Below, in pieces: positions 43,101 to 55,100 of a stretch of 64,000 bases of DNA. Made by a program: the position numbers and the translations under genes. The DNA comes from Aselliscus stoliczkanus (taxonomy: Eukaryota > Chordata > Mammalia > Chiroptera > Hipposideridae), in the NCBI GenBank assembly GCA_033961575.1, contig CM066735.1, positions 37,591,501-37,655,500 of the forward strand, in the 5' to 3' direction. Under the pieces are notes generated by a model. It was not told where the DNA came from and searched no databases. It saw only the letters and a program-made list of their open reading frames with translations. Position 1 is the stretch's first letter; each line of letters opens with the position of its first letter.

Positions 43101-46100
43101 TTAGGGACTTTTGATTAAATAGTTAGTTTTAGTTAATTTTCAGTTTATTTTAACCTTGAGTTGTAAATTTGCTCTGGCTTGCTTCCTAAAATTAGAGGTT
43201 TTAGGCCTTGAGACTCAGGGATCTGGTTGGCAACATACACATTAGCTGAGGCATACAAACTGCTTCTTGCTTCCTAGCTCCAAGCTCTAAGGTAACTGAT
43301 AAGGGTTGTTGTTCTTGTCTAGACTACTTGTCTAGACCTTTTGTCTAGACTACTTTTCCAGCTTATAAGTCTCTGAACCTAAATGTTTTATTCTCCCCTT
43401 AATACATAGCAGAGCTAACTGAAAATGAAAATTTGGTTCTTCCATCTGAAGAACAACAATAACAAAAAACAAAAACACCAATAATCTTGCCTGTTCCTTT
43501 CCAAGTTCCTCTCATATCCCTTAGAGGAATTCTAAATCTGTAAATCTCCTTAACCTGTAGTTTCTCCCCTACCTTTAAAACATTTCCAGCTTCTATTTCA
43601 CAGAGAAAATTGAGGTAATCAAGGAGGGAAAAGCCTTGGCTTTCTACCCCACAACTATAAACTTACCTGTAAATGTACCTGGTCTCCTTCTAGTCTCAGA
43701 GGAAGAGATGACCCTTCTCCTGCTTTAGGCTAATCCCTCCATCTGTTTTCTTGGGTTTGGTTTGTGTATGTGTATGTCCTAAAATATATGGTGAATTTTG
43801 GTGAATGTCCTTTGGGCATTCTTGGTTTGCAGGTTTATATCTATCAGGATTAGGTGCAGATCACATAACAGAGATCTAACTATAACAGCATAACTACACA
43901 AGGAAGTTTTTTCAAGGAAAAGAATCTAGAGTTAGGTGGTTCAGGGCTAGTATGGTAATTTGACAAAGTTGTTAGACACCCAAGATCTTTCACATTCACT
44001 GTTTAGATGTCCATGTCTTCATGGTCCCAGATGGTGCAAAGCTCAGCCATCATATTCATTTGCTTTCTGAATAAGGAAGGAAAGGAAGGGCCTGCCTTTT
44101 TCTCTGTCAGGCAATTTCCCAGAAGTTCCATACTATGCTTCTTTTGCACATTATTCGTTAGAGATTAGTCACGTGGCTATATCTAGATGCAGGGAAGTCT
44201 GGGAATATAATATTTTAGCTGGGCACATTGCTGTGCCAAATAAACCAGTTCTGAGATTGAGAAGGGACATTGCAGTTCTATATACATCAATTAGCGTTAA
44301 CTCATTAATTATGTTATTAGTTCTCCATATCCTTTTATGGTTTTACTTGATATTTCATGAACTGAACGAGGTGGATTATTATCTCTTACTGCTATGTATG
44401 TCTAATTTTTTATTGCTTTGGTTGTTATATGAATTTACTTGGTGCATATAAACTCATAATATTTTTTATTGAAATTTGCATACTACTGTGCAATATTGTC
44501 TTATGGCTTTCTGTAGCCTATACATAATATTGCTGGAATGGAATTGTAATATATATAATAGAAGACGTGTATATATCCTCTGTGACTTTTCTTTATAATT
44601 CATATTACGTTCTTGATATTGAGCCCTATTGACTGAAGCAGGCTAGTTCATTCATTTTCCTCTGTGTTTGTATCACATTTCATTTTTCCATCCTTTTCCA
44701 TGTCTTCCAGTTCTTTGCCTCATTATATATCTTCATTGTTTTCTATATTTTCAAATTCTCCATATTAGCTTCTTTTACCCATATATATAAACCTGCTTAG
44801 TTTCATCTCAAAATAAAAGTTTATTTTACTCTCTTGATCTTTAGTTTGTCTTTGGCTATTGCCCCATCTGTTCACATGTTTATTTATTACTTACATTCTT
44901 TTAAAAAAAATTTCCCTACTTCTATTGAGGCATTTACAGTTTTTTTATTGATTTCAAAGAACTATATTAAAGGTTTTAATCTGTTGTCTGTCATATATCT
45001 TGCAAGCAGATTACTCTGGCTGTCATATGTCTTTTCATTGTATATGTATTTTTCCACTAAATCAGAGCTATTTATTATTTTTTTTGCCAACATATCTATC
45101 AGATTTTCTAGTTTATATTTTGCTAAATAGAAGTCCATGTGCAAGGTAAAGGTACTGTAATTAGTTTTGAAAGAAATGAGTACTTATAAAGCAAAATGTA
45201 TTACTAGCATTAAAATTGAGATAACAGTCCCTAAAAGGAATGCATATGGAATGAGTTGTTTTGGATAGAAAAATTTAAAGATGGTAAGTTTAGTAATGTT
45301 CACTTCTTGGGTAATACTTGTAAATCTTTATCATTTTTATTTTTACCTGAAATGTATATATGGCTACGATTTTATAAGCAAAGGAAAAGTTTATTATTAT
45401 ACATGCATAATACTTCCCACATTTGTTACTGGTCTCCATACATGAATTTTTATTTGCTAATTAACCTATGTAAATATTAATCAATTCTGCTTTATTACTG
45501 TTTGGATTACTGAGCATGTAATAATTGTTAATGTATTCATTTGAACCAAACTTTAATTACAACAGAGGATATTAAACTAAATTTGCCCTTTCCTTATGCC
45601 TTTAGCTTGTCACCATACTGTACTGTCATACAAAAATGCCCTCTGGACTAAGTAGTGATTTGGGGATGTTTGTATTCCCCTAAATTGTTTCAAACTTGTA
45701 TGATTTGAATGACTATATCTGTTTGTTTTAGCATGTCTCACTTCTGCTTTATTCAGATTGATAGTTGTTACTTCTTACTAAAATCAGTGTTTCTTACTCT
45801 AGCTTCCCCCCCACCCCCGCCGACTTTTAATTTGGTACCTTTAATGTGCTGTGAGCTTAGAAATTAAACAACAAAACTTTTGAGAATTTCTTACAAAATG
45901 AGAAACAGGGACTTTTCATATAATACTGCACATACTGTTTATTGATTTAACTTTTAATAGTTATTTTGGCTATTTATTTCTTCATGTTTACCTGTATTTT
46001 AAATAGACTAATTTACTGGGTAATTGAGTTCTGAATAGGTAGAGTGATACTTATTACCACAAGCAAAACTACTGTGTAACAAATTGCATGGACATATTCT

Positions 46101-49100
46101 ATTGGGATCAGACTTCAAAAATCAATTCTAAATATATTCTCATTATGTAAAAATTAGGAATGTTAGTCTTTCTATACCAAATTAATACATGACTAGGTCA
46201 ACGGGGAGAATGGGAGATGTTATACAGACACCATGATACTCCTCTGTCTTCCTTCTTCTTGCTTACAAGTACTTTTTTTTTTTTTTATGTTTTATTCTGG
46301 TGAGAGTTTAGAGGAGTTAGCTTAGATAATGTGGATGTTTAATAACAAAATCATGCTAAAGTAATGTGAGATGAGATGATATTAACAACTTATTATTAAA
46401 ACACAATCTAATATCCAAATGAACTAGGCAGAACTAAAAATGTTAGTTAACTTCTTTAAGACACAACAACTTACAACCAATGCAGCCTTGGCATGTGCTG
46501 ACAAAGAGGTTTGTCAGGCAAACGAGTGAGGACATTATTCATCAGTGCTCTGGAAAAAAAAAAACAAAAACGAAATTTAAAAAGTCATATTTTCTAGTTC
46601 TTTTTTTTAAGTCAAACATGGTATTATCATTATTCTTTTGAAACCCTGAAAAATCTATGAAGTTAGCTATCTTCTCTAATTTTTTTTCCTGTAAGTGTTG
46701 TTATATGTAAGTGCTTGTTAGTGATAAAATTCAACAAATGACAGCTGTCATATGGAGGAAGCAGAAATGTTAGTAACTGAAAACAAGTCTGTGCCCTTCA
46801 ACAGTGAGTAGTGGGAAAAAAAGGTGATTTTTAAATGAATGGTATTTTTCTTCACCAGAATTGATATAGGGTATGAATGGTGTGCTTAAGATTATTTTAA
46901 TAAAATATGACAGTGATTTTGTATTCAATTTTGATGGGCTTACATTGTAGAAGACAGAAGATCTTATAAAAATTGTCAGAACTACAAAATAGCCTCATAA
47001 AATATAATTACGAGATTTTTTTTTTTAGTTGAAAAGCTTTTTTAGGGTTTTAACAATTTCACATTTAATACTGTTAAACTGAAAGCAGTAATTTTTATTC
47101 ATGTCTCTTTTTTTCAATCAAAACATTTGCTTTCCTTTTAGTACTTACAAGAGGATAAGAGAATTTAGTCCATAAAATGTTAGTGGGGAAACTCGACTGA
47201 GATGATTATCTTCAATTATCCTGCCAGCAGGAAAAAAAAATTGATTCACTTATATATTTTTTTAGAACATAAAAGCTAATACTATAAAATGCTCCATAAA
47301 TTAAACATACAGCCATTCTAGTTTGTGGAGATCTTCAAAAACACCCGGTTTCAAGAAGGTTATTCTGTTATAACTGAGATACCTGAAAAAAGAGAAATGA
47401 TGACAATGAATTTGTATCTTCCTGATGTCTTACCATAAGGAAAAAAATGTAAAGAAAAAACAATAATCACCCATGTTAAATGTTCTTATATATTCTTCTC
47501 ATCATGCCATTTCCCTGCCGCTGGATCTCTAAAAGTTTTTCATTATTTACGTTTTTATGTCTAGTTTTCAATTCTCCCATAATAAATCCATTCATCAATC
47601 AGTCACTTATTCACTCATCTATTTATTTGTTCATCAAATTGTTTTGAGCTCCCACTCTATGGCTATCTATATTGACACTAGGTACATCATCATCATTTTC
47701 TTTCAGGGGCTTTGAGTCTAGAAGGAAGACAGCATGTGAACAGGTTATGACAGCAACAGGGAAGAGAGGCAATGTGTAATGTACGGTTGCTCTGACATTG
47801 CAGAGGAGAAGGCACCTGACTTTGCTTGGGTGGGGACTGCAATGCATGGAGGAGTGAGGAAATGGGAAGTCTTTACTAAAAGAGGCACAACCAAGGAGAA
47901 TTGTGGATGGAGACATGCCATTCACAAAGCAAAGATTGGGTAGGAGCTCTAGGCAGAGGAATTGCTGATGCAAAAACTAGAGGTATAAAGAGAGAGAGTA
48001 ATGGGTTAAGGGATGGCCAGGTAATTGGTGTGGCCCCACCAAGATGGGGCTGTGAGGGGAGATGAGATAAACTTGGGAGGCAGGCAGGCAGCTGTTCTGG
48101 AAAAGAGGACACTGCAGGACTTGATAAAGAGTTCGACCCCCCCTCACCTACCCAACTTTACTTCTCACTCTTCTGCAGAGTGAATGAACTCTCTCTTCTA
48201 CTATATGCATCACCTCCTCTTGCCATGTTTATTTCTATCTCAATCTCTTTAGTGTAGCAATTCACTGCTCTGAAGCTGCTGCCAGACAGGTTGATTCCCA
48301 GCTTTGGTAATTATTTGTAGGGTGACCATAAACAAGCAATTAACTTCTGAAAGCCTCTGTTTCCCGAACTCTAACATGGAGATAATAGTACCTGCTTCTT
48401 TGGGTTGTAGTAACATTTGAGACAACGCATGTCATAAGCACTGGCACATCATAAGCACTCAGTACGTATTATTTATTATAACAATGTTTCTGTTCATGCT
48501 GCTCACTCCAATTTCTTTTCTCTTCATTTTCCTCTCTGTCTATGATTCCCTATACAAGTATTCCCTATACAAGTTCAAATTTCACTTCCACTGATACGTG
48601 GACCACACTTATTTCTCTCTTTTCTCTACTCTGACAGATCTTAGAGTTGACATCTTGTAAAATTTCTCCTGCCAGAAATCTCCTGCTCCCACTACCAAGT
48701 GTGACTTTGCTTAGTGGGTAGTAAAGGATGCCTCCCTGTAATAGACCCACTTCCTTCCCTCCTTTGTAAATCTGTTGCCCCAGCTGGACACAGGAAGAGG
48801 TGAAGAATAGCTTCACCACTTCCCCTGAATACCTCAGGGGGCTCCATGAAAAGCCAATGGAAATCCCCCAAGAAAAGACATTTGAGCAGCTCCAGCACCC
48901 TATGCTCATCTGTTTAAGCCCAGTTCTTATCAGAGCCATTCTTCATTGCTTTGGACCTGAACTGGTGGCTCCTTTTAGTGAATCCTAATAGCAGTTTTGG
49001 TCTGAACAACACAGGTTTAGGACTTAATTAAGTAAACTCTGTTGTCAATCTCTATTGTTGGGTGTATGTTGGTATTTTCCCCACCCTGGACAATAAGCTT

Positions 49101-52100
49101 CTGGAGAGTGAGAGGCATGCTTCTTCCCAGTGGTAGTGCAGTGCTCTGCCTGAAACAGTGAGGTGAGGTATAAGCTGCTGCAAGATCTATGTTTGCCTTA
49201 TCTTTCTGTACCCCCACAACCCATGGTGTTTAGCTGAAGAACACGCAAACTATAAGGGCTAGTGAATGTTTATGGATGAATGAAAAGCAAGCATCTCTAA
49301 CAATGATCTGTGAAAAACTGGGAGCCTGTGACGTCTTTAGCACCCAAACAGTATTCCAGTTCTATGAAAAACAAAACAAAACAAAACACGGAAAGAGATG
49401 GAGGACACTTAAATTTACTCTCCAGGTCTGTACTACCTTTCATATCCACAGAACATTTAACCAAGCAGATGCTGTGTAAGTAAGTTTTGAACAGTCATGG
49501 GGTGGTATGGGGGGGGGCTTTGGAGAGAAAGGTAGTCAGATGAGAATGAGTTCAATTTTGACTTTGGCTAGTTTGCTAAGACACAAAAGAGAAGGGATGA
49601 GATAGAAAGAATGAGAACATGGCTAATGTGATTACTGTTAGTTTTGTGAGTCTCTAGTAGTTTCCTTTCATTTTGCTAGTAAAATGATTAGGTGGACTTC
49701 TTGACGATCCCAAACCCTGATACTACAGGCTAGGAAACTGATTAGATGAGTTTCTTGGGTTAGGATAGAAAGCAAGGGGCCAGAAATGGAAATACAGAGA
49801 GTTGCTTATTTATGTGATTTTTGGTTAGTTTTCATTGGTAAAAACTCAATGAAATGGAAATTTGAGAAAGCCTATTCTAAAAGCTTTGCTTTTAACCATG
49901 GGATACCAGTTCACATCCATTAGGATGACTGTTATAAAAACAACAACAACAAAACTCCAGAAAATAACAAGTTGATGAAGGGGTGGAGGAACTGAAACCC
50001 TTGTGCATCACTGGTGGAAATGTCAAATGGTTCACATGCTATGGAAGGCAATATGGAAGCTCCTCAAAAAGTTAGCACTTCCACTTCCGGGTATATATCC
50101 AAAAACATTGAAAGCAAGGACTCAAACCCATGTTCACAGCAGCATTATTCACAATAGCCAAAAGGTGGAAACAACCCAAATATCTATTTTTTTTTCTTTT
50201 TTTAAGCTGAGCCATCCTGCCACCTGTTGGCAGCTCAACGGCAACTCAGCTCGGGCTGGCCTCGAACCGCTGTTGCTCAGAGCTCAGCTTGCACTCTTGA
50301 ACGAGCTCTTAACCAACTGAGCCACTTGGCCAGCCCTCCAAATATCTATTGATGAATGAATGGATACACAAAATGTGGTATATACATACAATGAAATATT
50401 ATTTAGCTTTATAAAGGGAAGAAATTCTGACACATGCTGCAACAAAGATGAACCTGGAAGACAGTGTGCTATGTGAAATAAGCCTGACATAAAAGAACAA
50501 ATACTATATTAATATAATTCCATCTGTATGGGATAGCCTAGAGTAGTAAAATTCATAAAGACAAAAAGTAGAATGGTGGTTGTCAGGGGTTGGGGGGAAA
50601 CTGAGTTATTGTTTAATGGATACTAAGTTTTAGTTGAGGAAGATGGACAAGTTTTGGAAGTAGATGCTGGTGATGGTTGCATAAAACTGTGAATGTATTT
50701 AATGCCACCGAACCGTACACTTAAACATGGTTAAAATGACAAATATTACGTTATGTATATTTACCACAATTTTCTAAAAAAGTGTTTACTCTTACCTGTG
50801 CAGTGCTTTATATATTTACATATTCATGAAAGCAGGATTAGTACAAAAAGAATAATGGGAAAGTCGTTGGCTTTCTCCTTCATAAATTTTAATAATCACT
50901 AGGCTTTCTTATTTTGATTAAGTTCATTCAATCATCATTTCTGTAACCATGGCTAATGTATATTGAGATCTTATTGTGTCTTAGGCACAGTATGCCTAAT
51001 TCTTCCCATGGATTATCTCGTTTGTTCCTTACAACACTGAGGTAGGTACTGTTATAATTTGTATTTTACAGTTGAGGGAACTGATGCTTATAATGGAAAA
51101 GAAATTGTTCAAGTTCACACAGCTAAGTGAGTGATGAAGTCAGGGCTTGGCAGCTTGTCTGACTCATAGCCACAATGCTATGAACCCCTTCAGCGTCTCC
51201 TAGGCATTGTTGTGGGCAGGCGGGTGCCGGGACAGAGGGGAATGGGTTGGACTGATAGGCCATTATGGATGGACAAATTAATTGGCACTGGTACTTACAG
51301 TTTAGTAAGGTTGTATAGTCCTCGGAAAGCATAGATGGATATGGATCTAATCTTATTGTTTTGCAGGCACCTGTGAAAATGATTATTAAAAGGAAAACAT
51401 AATGAAATGGACTTTCAGTTTTGCAAGATGAAAAGAGTTCTGTGGCTGGCTGTTGGTGAAGATAACACAATAATATATGTACTTAATGCCTCTGACTGTA
51501 CACTAAAAAATCGTTAAGATGGAATATTTATGTCATATGTATTTTACCACAATTAAAAAAAGGTAAACATAATGAAATAATTGAGTGAAAATAGATATAT
51601 GTAACTTTGGTTTGCTATTAAATTCATGTATAATTAGGCTAGTTTTTATTCAGAAATACTAGTTATAAAGGTAAACAGGTAATGGCTAAAATTGAATATT
51701 TGAACTTTCTAGGAATGAAGCTTGAATGCACAGTAAGGCACTCACTAAGAAAACAGGCCCAGCAGCCAGCCTTTTTTAGCATTTCCTGCTACAATTCTTC
51801 ATACTTGTTGGTGTTCAGCACAGTGCTGGCAAAAGCACAAGTATGTGACATCTTTAAGGCCCCAAACATAGTCCACATTAATCACAAATCTGTGAAGCAA
51901 GTCAACTTTAATTTTATTAATTTGATACCTTCCAAGTCTTGCCCCCAAAAGTGTTTCAGGAAATTTATAAGGATTGTAGATGACAAAGAGAAAAATAACA
52001 AGAATCAGGACTAGAAGAGTATAAATTCGATAAGAATGTCAAGACAAGAGTGCAGGCTTGTAGAGTTAAGTCAAGTAATATGGGAAGTTTAACCCTGAGT

Positions 52101-55100
52101 CAGCTGGAGGTCAAAGGGAACAGATACCAGAGCAGGTGCAATCACATCATATTCCTCCAGGGAAGCTTTGCATCATATTCCCCCAGGGAAGCCTTGCATC
52201 ATATTCCCCGAGAGAAGCCTTGCACTTCTATGGGTACCCATGCCAAGTGTTGGGAAGGACCACCAGGGGCTCAAGCCTGGCTCTCAGTGCTGGTCACCAT
52301 TGGCCTTTAGGGTGTTCTGAGTTTATATGTAATTTATATAAATTTTAGGAACAATAAGGGAGGAGCCAATAAGAACAAACTCTCAGTTAATTTTAACTAA
52401 AAGAGATTCCCTGTTTCTCCAACATGCAAAACCTAACTTTGATTATAAAATATTATTGAAGTATTATGCACAGAACATGCCTTGGCCCAGTCACACAGTA
52501 GGTGATGCAGCTTTCTCACTAATACCTAGAAAGACTTTAATATGTAATTATTTATTTGTTTTTAACTATTGTAATGAGCAAGCAATAGACCGTATTTCCT
52601 GGAAGCTGAGCCAAACTATACCTCTAATAACCAATCAGAATTTTTTTTTGTGTGTGTAATTAGGCTATTTTGATCTTTTATTACTTGGAACAAATTGGCT
52701 GTTCATTATTTAATTTTAGTGTTCATTGTTTAAAAAAATGCTAAACTACTTTGTTCTATAAACCTGGATTTTGATATTTAAAGTCCTACCTCCTCTTAAA
52801 CATGTGAACATAAGGTGGTGCTACAGATCACAAAAATTCTTCATATTCCAGAAATCAGATGATAATATAGGAAGTATCATCCTGAAGTTTTTGTATCGGG
52901 CCTAATTTTGAAAAGCTCTTTTCTGTTGATTGATAGATATCTAGAATAAAGTTCTAAAAAGTCATTTTTAGTGGAATTTTTATTTTCAAATATGAAATAT
53001 AGTTTTTGCAGATTATCTGGGTTGTCAGAACATTTCATTGAAGTGGATTAATTTTTTCTTATGATTCTGTTTTATTTGTTATTTTAAAGAAAAATGTACA
53101 GATGTATATCTATGTACCAGGTTTCTCAAGTGTAAAACTCAAACTAAAACCAATACTGGTATGAAAATGAAACTAGGAATTCTGAGATGGTTTCTAGATA
53201 GTGTAATTCAGGCACAAAATACTTAAACCCAACAGTTCAAGCATCTGATAATATGATTTCATGACATGTTAACCTAAATATTAGGTTAACATCACTTGGG
53301 CCATTATGAATTTTGAGAATACATACATCACCCTAAACTGAAGAGAAGATACCAGTCAGATACTACTTAAGGCCAAAGTAACACTCAACCTGCAAGGCAG
53401 ATGCAAAAATGGAATTAAGTCTCCAAGACAACATGCTCGGGGTTTTAAAACCACAAGAACTTGCTATCTTAGGTGGAGACTGAGTTTGTAAAAGTACGGA
53501 AGAAAAGTCTTCATTATCTAATCTTGACTGCAGATCTGGTAAAAGGCCTTCACATTTTTCTCTAAATTGGATACTAAGGTGTCCACTGTAGAAGAGTGCA
53601 AAGAGTAAGACCTCCAGAGGATGCTCATTTTGGCAGAGTATGGCAGGAGGAGTCCCAGCATGCATACATTTTCTAGTTTCTTTGGGCGTCTAAGATTTTT
53701 CTAGAATGGCTTCTAGAACTACTTTAAAAAAAAAAAAAAAAGAGTTACTTGGTAGTCTCCAGCTAACAGCTCAATAATTCCCCAGAAGAGGGATTAGATT
53801 TAAGCAGTGGTATAGTGTTGGTTTCTGACGAAGTGAGCAGAAACAGCTATGCAAAAATGTTAAGTTAATTTTAATACCAGGAATTAAATTTTTTCTTACA
53901 GTTTCTGAAGATCATGGTACTTCTTAAAGCCATTAGGAGGAAGTTTTCTTATTAAGTTCCACTGAAGTGACCTGAAATAAAGGCAAATTTTGGTTCTTAA
54001 CGTTTTTTTTAATCTTTATTTTTAAACTATAACAAATGGATAATTATAAACTCTATTGACTTTAATAGTAGCTTTCAGAAAATATTGGGTTGGTGGAAAA
54101 GTCATGCCTTATTGTTTCTATGTTTTTCGTTGCAAAACTGAGTCATGACTTTTTCCACAACCCAATATTTTGTTTCACGATGTCATAGTCATATTCATAG
54201 TATCAGTTGAAACAGGTCTAACTGATTTTGTATTATTAAAGATATTTTCTTTTCTTAAATTAGGTTATAACATTGCAATTCTGACAAGAAAATTTAAAAA
54301 CAATAAAATAGGGAAAATAATTTTTAGTCATATTCTCCTTTTCTTTGTTTCCTTACCAAACATTAGAAAGCATGTTAGTTTTTGAGTGACAATAAAAATA
54401 GTGTTTTCTGTTTAAAACACATTCAAGAACTTAAATAACTTTATATTCCTCAATATTTCATTGCTCACATTCCACTATCTTTGCTTCCCTTTTGAAATGA
54501 GTTATGAAGGACACTGTCAATTGGTACATACAATTGAACCATCTTTATTCAATAAGTGATACTATTACAATTTTTAATAAATTACATAGAAAGATTTTCC
54601 CTTGTGTCACAATTTGAAAAGCAGCTTAACACAGACCAGGTCCACTTCATTGTAATTGTATTGAAAAGGACTTAAAACTTTTAATTTTTTTTTTTTAAAG
54701 AAAAGCAATGTAATGTAATAAGAACAAAATAAAACAAGCAAAAAATCTCTAAACCATTGCAACTGGGGATTTGGACTAGATTACCTCTCATAAAATGATG
54801 CTACTATTATTACTATCATATAAGATGATGGAACAGGTGCTCATTGATAAATGAGCAATAGACTGCATTTTCTGGAGATTGACAGCTGTGGTATAAACAC
54901 TTGGAAATACTTGATTGACATAAAGAACACAGGTTAAGACAGTGTAATACAACAGACACTAACAACATTAGTTGTTACATTGGTTTGGACCAGTGTTACT
55001 TAAACTTAGTAATAAATCCTTCTTAAAGAAAAACTTTTCTCAGACTACCCAGAACACATTTTTGGAATCTAGTTTGAGAAACAATGTTTGAGATTCTAGA

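Larger units (their letters stand above)
41104..46474 (-). other. RXFP1 intron 9
   Basis: 5.4 kb with two short SINEs (41427-41536, 42177-42290), a 13 bp triplet repeat (43314-43352), an unassigned old repeat around 43840-44250, and an antisense L1/HAL1-like fragment near 44880-45070. The rest is AT-rich. Intron 8 (46550-47148) holds nothing recognisable. Confidence 0.55.
47383..53899 (-). other. RXFP1 introns 6 and 5
   Basis: Intron 6 (47383-51298): old repeat near 47650-48110, MIR-like 48270-48490, L2-like near 49060-49280, L1 3' end 49880-50775 with a nested SINE, and antisense MIR-like 50960-51190. Intron 5 (51371-53899): short L1 3' end with long target-site duplications (51388-51578), an unassigned segment with a 26 bp triplet repeat (52145-52222) and a perfect inverted repeat (53266-53292). 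Open frames in 48500-49000 and 51680-52310 match nothing I know and are probably chance. Confidence 0.5.

Noticed and set aside
48565..48988. Overlapping open frames on both strands in RXFP1 intron 6
   Set aside because: Both strands are open at once and neither matches a known protein; probably chance in an old repeat.
52145..52222. CRISPR-like array
   Set aside because: Adjacent repeats without spacers in mammalian DNA; a simple minisatellite.
51682..52310. Open frames of 110 and 86 codons in RXFP1 intron 5
   Set aside because: No recognisable domain or splice-supported extension; the region contains a non-triplet tandem repeat.
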